Assembly (NCBI GenBank): GCA_964640795.1
Contig: CAZXIN010000005.1
Coordinates: 62,001-126,000 of the forward strand
Direction of reading: 5' to 3'
DNA: 64,000 nucleotides
Source of the DNA: M269 sp964640795
Lineage (GTDB): Bacteria; Pseudomonadota; Gammaproteobacteria; Enterobacterales; Alteromonadaceae
How positions within the stretch are numbered: the stretch's first letter is position 1; each line of letters starts with the position of its first letter. Under the pieces are notes generated by a model. That model was not told where the DNA came from and searched no databases. It saw nothing but the letters and a program-made list of their open reading frames with translations. Position numbers and translations under genes: made by a program. Below are positions 25,836 to 36,139 of this stretch, one piece after another.

Positions 25836-27884
25836 TCAATCAGCTTTACGTTCAACAAGCGTCATGATGTCATAGAGTGCAACCACTTCATCGTTCTGGT
25901 TATAAACCTCAACATCCCACACGACGACACCTGTTGCTCTTGTCTCATCAGGCCTTTTAGTTTTCTTGATTTTTTGTTTTACCGTAATTTTGACTTGAAT
26001 GGTATCGCCGATACCTACAGGCTCAATAAAACGTAAATTTTCCAAACCGTAATTCGCTAGTACGGGCCCTGGAGAAGGTTCAACAAACATACCTGCGGCT
26101 GCCGAAATAACAAAGTAACCATGTGCTACCCGCTTACCAAACAACGAATCCTTTGCCGCCATTTCATCAAAATGAGCATAGAAATGATCACCCGATAAAC
26201 AACCAAAATTGACAATATCTGCCTCACCTACAGTCCGGCGATGCGTTGTTAAACTCTCTCCAATTTTTAGCTCTTCAAAATACTTTTTAAATGGATGCGT
26301 TGGGTCGCTATAGGTTTTAGCACCCTTAGAATACTCTCGCGTAATCGCCATGATAGAAGAAGGCGAACCTTGAATTGCCGTCCTCTGCATATAGTGTTTT
26401 ATCGCTCTTATACCACCAAGTTCCTCACCGCCACCGGCTCGCCCTGGTCCGCCATGCACTAAGGCTGCCAATGGAGAACCATGACCCGTCGATTCCTTTG
26501 CACAATCTCTATTGAGCACCAACATGCGGCCATGGTACGCAGCCGCACCTAAGACAATCCGACGTGTCTCCTCGTCGTCATAAGTCACCACTGAACCAAC
26601 CAAACTACCTTTACCTAGAGCAGCAATTTCAATGGCTTCGTCTATGCCGTTGTATGGCATTAGGGTACAAACAGGTCCAAAGGCTTCTATTTCATGGGGA
26701 GCGTTAACTTCTTTAGGGCTATCGCACATTAAGACAGTGGGTGGATAGAAAGCGCCACTGTTGGCGTCGGCACCAGTGACATCAAATTCAGCATCATTCC
26801 CACCAACTAAAACGTCACAATGTTGAGCCAATAGAGCAACGTTTTCTTTCACATCTTCACGCTGGGATAAGCCCACCAAAGATCCCATTCTGACGCCTTC
26901 AACCTTAGGGTCACCTATAGTGATTTTAGCCAGCGATTGCTTCAACGCCTCTGCAACATCATTTATTTTGTCTGCAGGCACTATCGCACGACGTATTGCC
27001 GTGCATTTTTGGCCTGCTTTTACCGTCATTTCGCGTGTGACTTCTTTAATGAACAAGGTAAATTCAGGGTCTTCAGGTTGAACACTCTCACCTAAAATAC
27101 TGCAATTTAGTGAATCTGCCTCCATGTTAAAAGGTACGCTATTGGCGACAATATTAGGATGTGTTTTTAATTTTCGCCCCGTCGATGCAGAGCCGGTGAA
27201 GGTAACGCTGTCCTGTTCATTCACTAAATCCAACAAGTTACCAACGCTACCGCAGATCAATTGAACAGCGCCATCAGGCAATAGTTCAGAATCAATGATC
27301 TCTTTAACCATAACTTCAGTTAAGTAGGACGACACCGTAGCAGGTTTAACAATAACCGGCACACCTGCAATTAAACTAGGTGCAATCTTCTCTAGCATGC
27401 CCCAGCAGGGAAAGTTAAAGGCATTGATGTGTACAGACACCCCGAGTTTAGGGGTCAAGATGTGGCGACCAATAAAACCGCCCTTAGCAGATAATATCTC
27501 TGGCTTACCTTCAACTAAGAAAGGCTCGTTAGAGAGCTCCCGTCTAGCCATACTTGAGTAGCTTAGCATCGTGCCAATACCCCCCTCGATATCTATCCAG
27601 CTATCTACTTTTGTCGCTCCAGTGCACGCTGAAACATCATAGAATTCCTCTTTTTTTGACAACAAATGTAAGCCAAGTTTCTTAAGCGCTTCTGCACGCT
27701 CATGAATAGTCATAGCTCTGAGTGCCTGGCCGCCTACTTTGCGCCCATATGTTACGACTTTGTCAAAATCGACACCCTTAGAACTCACTGAGCACATCAC
27801 ATTACCTGAAACAGCGTGACGTACCTCAGCACCCTCTTCAGTTCCTTCTAACCACTGACCATATACAAAACTTTTTGTCTTCAT
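25836..27884 (-). CDS. paaZ: Oxepin-CoA hydrolase / 3-oxo-5,6-dehydrosuberyl-CoA semialdehyde dehydrogenase
   Basis: About 682 residues from the ATG at 27884; the frame extends 22 codons further but the internal start has AAAGG before it. The N-terminal two thirds is an aldehyde dehydrogenase with ITFINAFNFPCWG-like HINAFNFPCWG, MEADSLN (glutamate) and AGQKCTAIRRA (cysteine). The C-terminal 150 residues are a MaoC-like hydratase with DHFYAHFDE and ending in YDIMTLVER. The hydratase opens the oxepin ring and the dehydrogenase oxidises the resulting aldehyde. It is divergent from paaK across an operator-bearing region. Confidence 0.95.
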   Translation of the reverse strand: MKTKSFVYGQWLEGTEEGAEVRHAVSGNVMCSVSSKGVDFDKVVTYGRKVGGQALRAMTIHERAEALKKLGLHLLSKKEEFYDVSACTGATKVDSWIDIEGGIGTMLSYSSMARRELSNEPFLVEGKPEILSAKGGFIGRHILTPKLGVSVHINAFNFPCWGMLEKIAPSLIAGVPVIVKPATVSSYLTEVMVKEIIDSELLPDGAVQLICGSVGNLLDLVNEQDSVTFTGSASTGRKLKTHPNIVANSVPFNMEADSLNCSILGESVQPEDPEFTLFIKEVTREMTVKAGQKCTAIRRAIVPADKINDVAEALKQSLAKITIGDPKVEGVRMGSLVGLSQREDVKENVALLAQHCDVLVGGNDAEFDVTGADANSGAFYPPTVLMCDSPKEVNAPHEIEAFGPVCTLMPYNGIDEAIEIAALGKGSLVGSVVTYDDEETRRIVLGAAAYHGRMLVLNRDCAKESTGHGSPLAALVHGGPGRAGGGEELGGIRAIKHYMQRTAIQGSPSSIMAITREYSKGAKTYSDPTHPFKKYFEELKIGESLTTHRRTVGEADIVNFGCLSGDHFYAHFDEMAAKDSLFGKRVAHGYFVISAAAGMFVEPSPGPVLANYGLENLRFIEPVGIGDTIQVKITVKQKIKKTKRPDETRATGVVVWDVEVYNQNDEVVALYDIMTLVERKAD

Positions 27885-27942
27885 TGTAGAGTACCTTTGA
27901 TTCTCTTTTTCAAGAACACTTGTGAAGTAAAAGATAATATTA

Positions 27943-27982
27943 TGATACACATATGTTGCACTTAATCAATATTTATGTATCA
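27943..27982. promoter_or_regulatory. PaaX-type operator between paaZ and paaK
   Basis: TGATAC (27943-27948) and GTATCA (27977-27982) are exact inverted halves with 28 bases between them, one more than at the other two sites. The site lies in the 186-base divergent region and could control both paaZ and paaK. Confidence 0.72.
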
Positions 27983-28070
27983 TATAAATCAAACAACGAT
28001 GAGAAACCCTACTAAAATGTGGGTGACTCGAACCAAACTTTAAATCGTAAAAGTTAAAGAGGATTGGAAC

Positions 28071-29360
28071 ATGCCAGAGCTCAAAGCAGGACTGGATGCA
28101 ATCGAAACAGCCAGTACGGACAACCTAAGATCCATACAATTAAAAAGGCTTAAAAAAACGCTTAATCACGTTTATGCAAATTCACCTGTCTATAAGAAGA
28201 AGTTTGATGCGCATGGTGTACATCCAGACGATCTCAAGACATTGGACGATCTTCGCCTTTTTCCGATGACGACCAAAGCAGACCTAAGAGACAACTACCC
28301 ATTCGGCATGTTTAGCCTTCCCATGGAACAGGTTGTTCGCGTTCATGCTTCTAGTGGCACGACAGGTAAACCAACTGTTGTAGGTTATAGTCAAAACGAC
28401 ATAGACACATGGGCCAATATTGTCGCTCGTTCAATCTATGCCGCGGGTGGTAGGCCTGAAGACAAAATACATATTGCTTATGGCTATGGGTTGTTTACTG
28501 GGGGCTTAGGTGCTCACTATGGGGCTGAGAGATTAGGATGCACAGTTATCCCGATGAGCGGTGGGCAGACAGAGAAACAAGTTCAACTCATAAAAGATTT
28601 CGATCCTGACCTTATTATGGTGACCCCTTCATATATGCTGAATATTGCCGACGAAATGACAAAGCAAGGTATTGATCCCCAAAGCATTGCATTACGCACC
28701 GGTATATTTGGTGCAGAACCTTGGACTGAAATGATGCGCAAGGAAATGCAAGACCGGCTATCAATGAACGCTGTCGACATTTATGGATTATCGGAAGTAA
28801 TGGGGCCTGGCGTTGCGCAAGAGTGCATAGAAACAAAAGATGGCCCAACAATATGGGAAGATCATTTCTATCCAGAAATTATTGATCCCGCAACAGGAGA
28901 AGTACTACCAGATGGTGAGGAAGGTGAACTCGTCTTTACCAGTCTGACTAAAGAAGCTATGCCTGTCATTCGTTACAGAACACGTGATCTTACAAGACTA
29001 CTCCCAGGAACAGCTCGCACCATGAGGCGAATGGGGAAAATTACTGGTCGTAGTGATGATATGTTGATCATTAGAGGCGTTAATGTTTTTCCTACACAAA
29101 TTGAAGAACAGATATGCAGTATTAAAGGCTTATCACCACACTATCAAATTGAGCTCAGCAAAAAAGGCAACATGGACAACATTAAAGTCCTTGTTGAAAA
29201 GCAGCCAGAAACAGTGGCGCACTCCGTTGAAGAATTGCACAAAGAGCTAAGCCACAAGATCAAAACCTATATTGGCATTTCATCGTCAATTGAACTCACT
29301 GAACCGGGCACTTTGCCGCGCTCTGAAGGTAAAGCAAAACGAGTGATTGATAAACGCTGA
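28071..29360 (+). CDS. paaK: Phenylacetate-CoA ligase
   Basis: A 429-residue adenylate-forming enzyme that activates phenylacetate to phenylacetyl-CoA, the entry step of the pathway. The P-loop SSGTTGKPT is near residue 93. Other family segments are DIYGLSEVMGPGVA, RYRTRDLT and GRSDDMLIIRGVNVFPTQIEE. The C-terminal lysine region (LPRSEGKAKRVID) is intact. GAGGATTGGAAC precedes the ATG. It heads an operon with the aldehyde dehydrogenase 57 bases downstream. Confidence 0.96.
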   Translation: MPELKAGLDAIETASTDNLRSIQLKRLKKTLNHVYANSPVYKKKFDAHGVHPDDLKTLDDLRLFPMTTKADLRDNYPFGMFSLPMEQVVRVHASSGTTGKPTVVGYSQNDIDTWANIVARSIYAAGGRPEDKIHIAYGYGLFTGGLGAHYGAERLGCTVIPMSGGQTEKQVQLIKDFDPDLIMVTPSYMLNIADEMTKQGIDPQSIALRTGIFGAEPWTEMMRKEMQDRLSMNAVDIYGLSEVMGPGVAQECIETKDGPTIWEDHFYPEIIDPATGEVLPDGEEGELVFTSLTKEAMPVIRYRTRDLTRLLPGTARTMRRMGKITGRSDDMLIIRGVNVFPTQIEEQICSIKGLSPHYQIELSKKGNMDNIKVLVEKQPETVAHSVEELHKELSHKIKTYIGISSSIELTEPGTLPRSEGKAKRVIDKR

Positions 29361-29417
29361 CAATTTATTGAGTCCCACGGTCCGGAACCTGTCGTTTTAT
29401 TTTGAGGAAGTTTATTT

Positions 29418-30839
29418 ATGCAGCAATATAATATGGTTATCAATGGTGATGTCATCACCTCTGAGCAATTTTTTGACGTCATCAACCCGGCAACTGGAGA
29501 AGCTTTTGCACAATGCGCTTCCGCCAACAAAGCCATTGTCGATAAAGCAGTAAGCTCGGCTAAGGCCGCATTTCCTGCTTGGCGAGACACAGAAGATAAA
29601 GAAAGAGTCCGCCTTGTTAATGAATTAGCTCAGGTTTTAGAAAAGAACATGCCCGAATTGATGACCCTTATTACAAAAGAGTCAGGTAAGCCTCTAAACG
29701 GACTTAACGGCATAGGCTCAGGTATGGAGCTAGGCGCATCGATTGCGTGGACACAAGTGACCGGCATGTTACCGATACCTGTTGATACAATTCAGGACGA
29801 TGATGTAGCAAAAGTTAATGTTTTCAGAAAACCTTTAGGTGTTGTCGCTTCCGTTACCCCGTGGAATTGGCCCCTCATGATCGCCATTTGGCATGTCATG
29901 CCAGCACTGAGAACGGGCAATACAGTCGTCATTAAACCATCTCCGTTAACACCTGTAGCAACAACACGTTTCGTTGAGTTAGCCAACACTATTTTACCCT
30001 CTGGAGTTCTCAATGTTGTTAATGGTGAAAACGACGTTGGTGTGGCATTAACATCACACACCGATGTTGCCAAAATCATTTTTACAGGTTCAACAGCAAC
30101 AGGTAAAAAAATCATGCAAGTGGCCTCCGCTAACTTGAAACGACTAACACTCGAATTGGGTGGAAACGATGCAGGCATTTTGTTACCCGATTTTGATATT
30201 GAAAATAACCTAGAAAAACTATTTACTGCTTGTTTTCACAACAACGGGCAAACTTGCGCCTGCCTTAAAAGGCTCTATGTTCACGACACCATTTATGATC
30301 AAGTTAGCCAAGCATTAGCCAACAGAGCTAACACAATAAAAGTAGGTGATGGATTAAATGAAGACACTGAGCTAGGCCCAGTACAAAACCCTATGCAGCT
30401 AGCCAAAGTTAAGGAGTTAACAGACGACGCCATAAGTATCGGTGCCAAATTGCTAGCTGGAGGGATAACACTTGATAATTCAGGCTTCTTCTTCAAGCCA
30501 ACGATATTCTCTGACATAACGGACGGCAGTAGGCTGGTCGATGAGGAGCAATTTGGCCCCGTACTCCCCATTATTCGTTATAGCGATATTGATGAAGTTA
30601 TTGAACGCTCTAATAAGAATGAAGCCGGCTTGGGTGGCTCAGTATGGTCTTCAGATATCGAAAAGGCACAACAAGTTGCGAGTCGCATGGAAACAGGAAC
30701 TGTTTGGATAAATGATCACGGTGCTGTACAACCTGATGCCCCTTTTGGTGGCGTTAAACAGTCAGGCTTTGGCACAGAGTTTGGCGAAGCCGGTCTTGAA
30801 GAATATTTATCATTACAAACAATAAAAGTCTGCAAGTAA
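29418..30839 (+). CDS. NAD(P)-dependent aldehyde dehydrogenase, probably for phenylacetaldehyde
   Basis: A 473-residue aldehyde dehydrogenase. It has VTPWNWPLM (cofactor site), FTGSTATGK, LELGGND (Glu246) and NNGQTCACLK (catalytic Cys280). The strong site GAGGAAG lies seven bases before the ATG, and the gene follows paaK closely, so it belongs to the paa regulon by position. Phenylacetaldehyde is an attractive substrate because its product is the substrate of PaaK, but this is inference; succinate- or other semialdehydes cannot be ruled out. Confidence 0.85.
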   Translation: MQQYNMVINGDVITSEQFFDVINPATGEAFAQCASANKAIVDKAVSSAKAAFPAWRDTEDKERVRLVNELAQVLEKNMPELMTLITKESGKPLNGLNGIGSGMELGASIAWTQVTGMLPIPVDTIQDDDVAKVNVFRKPLGVVASVTPWNWPLMIAIWHVMPALRTGNTVVIKPSPLTPVATTRFVELANTILPSGVLNVVNGENDVGVALTSHTDVAKIIFTGSTATGKKIMQVASANLKRLTLELGGNDAGILLPDFDIENNLEKLFTACFHNNGQTCACLKRLYVHDTIYDQVSQALANRANTIKVGDGLNEDTELGPVQNPMQLAKVKELTDDAISIGAKLLAGGITLDNSGFFFKPTIFSDITDGSRLVDEEQFGPVLPIIRYSDIDEVIERSNKNEAGLGGSVWSSDIEKAQQVASRMETGTVWINDHGAVQPDAPFGGVKQSGFGTEFGEAGLEEYLSLQTIKVCK

Positions 30840-31329
30840 GGTTAACCACTCTCCCCACTCGCCGGGTACGTATAGTGCTCGGTTTTTTCAAATCTCTAAA
30901 ATGTACTTATAGCACGACTTAAGTTGTTTACGCCTCTTATCCCATCACACCGGCCGTATTAGCCCTAATTGAATGAACACCTTGAGACAAAGCTACTCAG
31001 CCAAATTGAGTAGAATGCTAAAATCCTACATGACGAATATAAAGTGCATTACCCTCTGTTGCGCCACCCTGCCCTCTTTACAAAAAATAAGGGCTGCATC
31101 CGTTAATTTTGAGGATTAATGTCATAACAGTATCAATTGCCATCGTGAATATGGGTAACCAAGCCTAGAAAGTTCTTATTGGGGCATTCTGATATGAAGG
31201 AAGGTTATAATCACTATCATAATAAGTTGCGTAATATCATCCCTGCCTCTTGTTAAACGAGAGCAAAATACTGGTTACGAATTGATTAAGGGTTAAAAAA
31301 CATAGGGACATCTAGCATGAAGAAAAGCA
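30840..31329. other. Long intergenic region without a recognisable gene
   Basis: About 490 bases between the convergent aldehyde dehydrogenase and nitrilase genes. I see a seven-base hairpin (CTACTCA 30993-30999 / TGAGTAG 31007-31013) and a T-run at about 30881-30888 that could end the upstream transcript. There is no open frame with a family resemblance. It may contain decayed sequence. Confidence 0.5.
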
Positions 31330-31350
31330 AAAGGCCCAAACAGGGCCTTT
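31330..31350 (-). terminator. Rho-independent terminator of the nitrilase gene
   Basis: AAAGGCCC (31330-31337) and GGGCCTTT (31343-31350) form an eight-base stem with a five-base loop, 49 bases after the nitrilase stop codon. On the minus strand the stem is followed by a T-rich run (TTTTGCTTTTCTT). Confidence 0.8.
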
Positions 31351-31398
31351 AGAATTGTAGTAACAAGCTTAAATTAAACATTCATTCCTTGAGTCCGC

Positions 31399-32409
31399 CT
31401 AACTGTCTAAATCACCTATCTCGATGACTTGTTCAACATCGCTGTCTTCTTCAAAGCTCGCATCGAAACTAGATTCAACTGGCTTTTGATGCTTTCTATT
31501 TAACATCAACTTTAAAACATCAGGGCGAGAATAGTGTCCAACAGGGTCGGCAAACGATTTAGCGATTGTAATTGCCGTAAAATTAAGTTCAGCAAACAAT
31601 ATCCCTTCTTCGTCATGCGCCAAGCGTTCGCACATTGGACTACCGTCTGGTGCGTAAATCTGCGCATAACCACCGCCGACGTCAATGAGCTCAGCTTGAC
31701 TGTCATTCTCAACCATTAAGTCGTACATCTCTTGGGATACCATTCCACATGGCGCCAATACAAAACATTGACCTTCTAATGCGTAGACTTGAGAGGCCGC
31801 CATATTGGCGTGTGCACCTAATGCATAGGCTTCCTTATAAGTACTGAATGAGGGCCAGGCAGCAACATGAACCTGCTCGTGCATACTGTACATAGCGAAT
31901 TTCGACAATGGTTGGATATGCTCCCAACAACATAGCTGTCCAACTCTACCTATTTTGGTGTCAAATACATCGAAGTCACTTCCGTCTCCATCGCCGTAGA
32001 CTGTTCGCTCCATGTGGGTTGGTTTTAACTTCCGGCGTGCTTGTAATAGTTGCCCCTGATCATCGATCAGTATTTGTGCAATATACAAAGAGCCATGATC
32101 CCTTTCGCTCATACCAGATGAAACAAAAATTTCATTATCTTTTGCAGCTTGAGCAATCCGTTGAAACTCTGGGCTACCTATCACCAAGCTGTTCTCATGA
32201 TACTGCTCGAAATACTTGATGTTGTGTGCTGTCGGTGACAACCAAATCCACCAAGGGTAACCAGGAAACCAACATTCCGAGAATGCAATTAACGAAGCCC
32301 CTTCTTCAGCGGCTTTCTCAATGAGTGTTATCGCTTTATCAATACACCCATTTAAATCCATAAATACCGGTGCGGCTTGAACAACCGCTACTTTCACTTT
32401 CTTGCTCAT
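31399..32409 (-). CDS. Nitrilase, probably arylacetonitrilase-type
   Basis: A 336-residue carbon-nitrogen hydrolase with the Glu-Lys-Cys triad at Glu45 (AFSECWFPGYP), Lys127 (RRKLKPTHMER) and Cys161 (GQLCCWEH). The LCCWEH and FPGYPWW motifs place it with true nitrilases (nitrile to acid plus ammonia) rather than amidases or carbamoylases. Its site just outside the paa genes suggests phenylacetonitrile or a related nitrile as substrate, giving phenylacetate directly; this is inference. The C-terminal 30 residues are acidic and variable. GGAGAG lies five bases before the ATG. Confidence 0.88.
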   Translation of the reverse strand: MSKKVKVAVVQAAPVFMDLNGCIDKAITLIEKAAEEGASLIAFSECWFPGYPWWIWLSPTAHNIKYFEQYHENSLVIGSPEFQRIAQAAKDNEIFVSSGMSERDHGSLYIAQILIDDQGQLLQARRKLKPTHMERTVYGDGDGSDFDVFDTKIGRVGQLCCWEHIQPLSKFAMYSMHEQVHVAAWPSFSTYKEAYALGAHANMAASQVYALEGQCFVLAPCGMVSQEMYDLMVENDSQAELIDVGGGYAQIYAPDGSPMCERLAHDEEGILFAELNFTAITIAKSFADPVGHYSRPDVLKLMLNRKHQKPVESSFDASFEEDSDVEQVIEIGDLDS

Positions 32410-32477
32410 AATATCTCTCCAAATTAATAATGAGATACGGCCATCAAAAAATCGTCATATCTCAAGAAACATGATTT

Positions 32478-34829
32478 TTAGAACTTGTATCTCACCGTGA
32501 CACCGTATTCTCTTGGACGATTAAAGCGTGCTTCATGGAAGCCCAAACCAAAATTGGAGTTACCACTTTCGATAATGCGGCGATCGGTTAAGTTTGACGC
32601 AAAGAGAACAACATCGAGGTCATAATTAATCGTGTAAGTCACTGACGCATTAACAATTGAGTTAGCGTCCTGAAACAAAAATGGGGAGTTTTGTGAGTCG
32701 TTAAAGATATCATCCGTAAAGGTATAGTCGAGACGAGCGGCTATCTCATTATCACCAATTGCTTTGCGGTACTCTAAACTCGCATTGACGGTGTGCTCAG
32801 GCGTATTAACTAGTGCTGAATCCTCAGTTATCGCCAGTGCCAGACCAGGCACTTCATTTACACTGGTATACTCTGCATCAATATAGCCATAGCCAAACTC
32901 AAACAATAAGTCGGAAGTCAGTAACGCATTAACTTCTAATTCCAGACCTTGGATTGTTGCTTCACCTGCGTTAGCAGTAACCGGACCACCCAGCGTATCA
33001 AAGAAGGTAACTTGTATTTCTGAGTAATCGTTGTAGAACAATGCACCATTAATTCTTAAGCGCTTACTATCGTTTTCCCACTTCACCCCAATCTCATGTG
33101 AATCAAGCAATTCTGGGTCAAAAGCCAAAGGCTCTGGTACGGGAGCAACATACCGATTAACGAAACCACCACTTTTAAAGCCTTGTGAAAAGCTGTAGTA
33201 AAGTAACGTGCCACCTTCAAGTATGTAATCAGCGCCGAATTTATAGGTCGTTTCTTCAAAGGTATCGTTCGACACACCACTACCGTTGCCTATCAAAGGA
33301 AGCAAACCAGGTTCAAATGTTCCATCCCTTGTCACTGCACCCGGGAAGAAAGGTAGAGGGTTAATGTCAAAAACACCGTTACTGACATCACTAAAATTAC
33401 CACCGACGAATTGACTAAAGTTGAACTCTTTGTCATCTATCGTATGACGCACACCCCCAGTAATATTTAGCTGATCGGTAGCGGCCCAAGTCCCCTGAAA
33501 GTAATAAGCTTCACTGCCATTATCAACAAGCGCTAGGTTCGTCAAAGCGGCTTCAAAAGCGACAGAGAAGCTGGGATCCACTAACGCAAGAGGAACAAAG
33601 ACATTGTCTTCACCTTCCTCATCAAATTGGTAGATACCTCCTACATATTTGAATCTACCGACGTCTCCTGTGATTTGTAATTCATGACTGATTTGTCTTA
33701 CGTCATAGTCGGGATTAATAATAGAGGTAATTTGGAAAGGGGCATTGTCTGAATCGGACGCAAACGTTGCCTCCGTTTCCCTTAATGAACCGATATATTT
33801 AATTTCAAAGTTATCGCCAAGGTAACTCGCTATGAAGGAGTACCCTTCGGCATCAACTGTACTAAAATTTTCACCGTCAGCGAAAGTCACGTCGACATCT
33901 TCACCAACGACAAATTGTTGTAAATCTGCAATGCCTGCATCAATGGCTTCTGGTATTGAAAGCTCAGGAAATCTCAATATGGAGTTAGCCGACGTACCTG
34001 CACCAAATTCGGTGGCAGTAAAACCTACGGCAACACCAGGGGCACTTTCATCATCGTAGTCAGTTAAATCAAAAGAAAGCTGAAAGTTCCATTTTTCGCT
34101 GGGTTCATAAAAGAAAGACCCTCTAAAGGCTAAACGATCCTGCCCGCCTAAAGTATCACCTACAAGCACGCGATCAACGTAGCCGTCCCTATCTTTTTTA
34201 GATACAGCAAATGTAGAGAAAAACGTGTCGGAAAACGGTATATCAATCGAGCCACGAAAATCTCGACGATCGAAGTTACCTAAAGTCAATTGAACACTGC
34301 CTGCAACTTCATCATAAGGCTTTCTGGATGTAATATTAATCGCACCACCTATGGTGTTACGTCCAAATAGAGTACCTTGAGGCCCTCTTAAGACTTCAAT
34401 ACCAGAAACATCTAAGACGTCTAATACGCCGCCAATGGAACGTGAAACATAAATACCATCAACATAGGTCCCCACACCGGGATCCGTAGTTAAACTGAAG
34501 TCCGTATTCCCGATGCCACGAATAAAAACGGCAGCAGCACTTGATGCCCCGCCGATGGGTGATTGCGTATCAAAGACTAGGTTCGGGCTGAATGAGGCCA
34601 ACTTAGAGATATCATCGATGCCCTTTCTATCAAGTGCATTGGGTGTAAAAGCGGTAACAGCAATAGGCGTTTCTTGAAGAGGCTCAACGCGTTTCTGTGC
34701 ACGAACCTCTATCACTTCCAACCCTGCATTTTTTTCTGTGCTTTCATCCTCTTGTGCATGCAATGCCATAGATACACTTAAGCAAAGCATTGAAACGGAA
34801 AAGCGTATAGGTGTTAATCTATTTTTCAT
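32478..34829 (-). CDS. TonB-dependent outer-membrane receptor (1)
   Basis: A 783-residue receptor with a signal peptide (cut near ALHA), a TonB box-like region (EVIEVRAQ) and a plug domain with VLRGPQGTLFGRNTIGGAINI. A 22-strand barrel ending in an aromatic residue (VRYKF) follows. The plug wording QETPIAVTAF and GPQGTLFGRNT is common in receptors of aromatic- and terpenoid-degrading marine bacteria, where they import substrates other than siderophores. It lies 68 bases upstream (in transcription) of the nitrilase gene and may form an operon with it. It is clearly related to the receptor at 38351-40672. GAGAG precedes the ATG. Confidence 0.92.
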   Translation of the reverse strand: MKNRLTPIRFSVSMLCLSVSMALHAQEDESTEKNAGLEVIEVRAQKRVEPLQETPIAVTAFTPNALDRKGIDDISKLASFSPNLVFDTQSPIGGASSAAAVFIRGIGNTDFSLTTDPGVGTYVDGIYVSRSIGGVLDVLDVSGIEVLRGPQGTLFGRNTIGGAINITSRKPYDEVAGSVQLTLGNFDRRDFRGSIDIPFSDTFFSTFAVSKKDRDGYVDRVLVGDTLGGQDRLAFRGSFFYEPSEKWNFQLSFDLTDYDDESAPGVAVGFTATEFGAGTSANSILRFPELSIPEAIDAGIADLQQFVVGEDVDVTFADGENFSTVDAEGYSFIASYLGDNFEIKYIGSLRETEATFASDSDNAPFQITSIINPDYDVRQISHELQITGDVGRFKYVGGIYQFDEEGEDNVFVPLALVDPSFSVAFEAALTNLALVDNGSEAYYFQGTWAATDQLNITGGVRHTIDDKEFNFSQFVGGNFSDVSNGVFDINPLPFFPGAVTRDGTFEPGLLPLIGNGSGVSNDTFEETTYKFGADYILEGGTLLYYSFSQGFKSGGFVNRYVAPVPEPLAFDPELLDSHEIGVKWENDSKRLRINGALFYNDYSEIQVTFFDTLGGPVTANAGEATIQGLELEVNALLTSDLLFEFGYGYIDAEYTSVNEVPGLALAITEDSALVNTPEHTVNASLEYRKAIGDNEIAARLDYTFTDDIFNDSQNSPFLFQDANSIVNASVTYTINYDLDVVLFASNLTDRRIIESGNSNFGLGFHEARFNRPREYGVTVRYKF

Positions 34830-35028
34830 GGCACTCTCATTATTCAGTTGAAATAAGTGAGCTAAAATTAAACAATTAATTTAATTAGCGCCATGACTGA
34901 TAGGGAACTATTCCTTGCATATTTAAGAATTTTAATATTTAATTAAGCTAATATAAAAGGTAAGCAAAAAGCAATTAATTTTAAATAGAATAAAAAGAAA
35001 TAAAATACTTATTAGCGGTAGCATTAAA

Positions 35029-36000
35029 ATGAACTTTTTAATTTCTGACGGTTATAAAAAAACAACGAAGGATATAAAAAAGACAAAAGAAAGGTTTGAT
35101 TACTGGCAAAGTATGATTAGCGAGGAGTTTGTTGAACTTGATTTTGAAACACCTCCTGAAAAACCTTTTCAGGGAGAAATAAAAGGTGGGGTTTTTCTAG
35201 AAAAATTACGATTTTCTGAAGTTATCGCCACACCTCAAACTGTTAAAAGAAAAAAAAGCCAGATCAATAGAAATTCGGAAGAAGAATTTCTCCTTAGTTT
35301 TCAACTTGATAACGTCGGTGTCGTTAGACAAAATGGACGAGAAGCTATTTTAACACCGGGAACTTTTGCCCTTTATGACAGCACCGAGCCCTATAGCTTA
35401 TCTTTTAAAGACAGCTTTCACCAAATCGTCATCCAAATTCCTAAAGATGTATTAAGGCAAGAACTGGTTCACCCTGAAAGGTATACAGCAGTTAAAATGT
35501 CTGGCCATGCTGGTATGGGCGCTATCCTTACAAATTTTGTTTTTTCATTAGCCAAAGAATTTCATTGTATAAATCACGAACTGTTAGGTTTATCAGATAA
35601 CTTGAACAATATGATAGCGATGACATTTAGCACTGGAAACGCACTAAAAAAAGCGGATAAGAATTCGTTAGTCAAAAAGTCTCTGATTGAAAGAGTCTAT
35701 CGTTATATTGATAACAACTTACTCTCCCCGTCATTAACAAATAATAGTATTGCCGCATCACAAAATATTTCGACAAGATACCTTAATAAAATATTTGAGA
35801 GTGAAGAAGAAAGCATTCACAATATTATTATGAACAAGCGACTCGAAAAAGCATTAAACTTATTAAAATGCAAAGACTACAAATACCATAGTGTAGAGTC
35901 TATTTCTTTTTCGGTTGGATTTTCTAGTGCAGCGCATTTCTCAAGAGTTTTTAAAAAGAGATTTAACTTCAACCCAAGTGAAATAAGAGGCAAGAAATAA
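35029..36000 (+). CDS. AraC-family transcriptional regulator, FeaR-like
   Basis: A 323-residue activator. The N-terminal half is the AraC-binding-2 type cupin (RNSEEEFLLSFQL, GTFALYDSTEPYSL) and the last 100 residues hold two helix-turn-helix units. The second HTH is clear in SISFSVGFSSAAHFSRVFKKRF. The layout is the same as FeaR, the activator of aromatic amine and aldehyde oxidation genes. It is flanked by the nitrilase/TonB unit (divergent) and the PQQ dehydrogenase/TonB unit (convergent), so it is the obvious candidate activator of this island. It is unusually lysine- and AT-rich compared with its neighbours. No strong Shine-Dalgarno is seen. Confidence 0.88.
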   Translation: MNFLISDGYKKTTKDIKKTKERFDYWQSMISEEFVELDFETPPEKPFQGEIKGGVFLEKLRFSEVIATPQTVKRKKSQINRNSEEEFLLSFQLDNVGVVRQNGREAILTPGTFALYDSTEPYSLSFKDSFHQIVIQIPKDVLRQELVHPERYTAVKMSGHAGMGAILTNFVFSLAKEFHCINHELLGLSDNLNNMIAMTFSTGNALKKADKNSLVKKSLIERVYRYIDNNLLSPSLTNNSIAASQNISTRYLNKIFESEEESIHNIIMNKRLEKALNLLKCKDYKYHSVESISFSVGFSSAAHFSRVFKKRFNFNPSEIRGKK

Positions 36001-36011
36001 TAAAACTTTTA

Positions 36012-36080
36012 TTATTTCTTTATTTCTTTATTCCTTTATTCCTTTATTCCTTTATTCCTTTATTCCTTTATTCCTTTATT
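36012..36080. repeat. Octamer tandem repeat downstream of the AraC-type gene
   Basis: Two units of TTATTTCT (36012-36027) are followed by six units of TTATTCCT (36028-36075) and a partial unit. The array begins 12 bases after the AraC-type stop codon and lies between convergent genes. Such short arrays change length by slipped-strand mispairing and can serve as variable-number markers. Confidence 0.92.
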
Positions 36081-36139
36081 TAAAAGGCTATGAATTCATC
36101 CATTAAATAGCATAACCTTTTATCATAAAAAATATTAAG

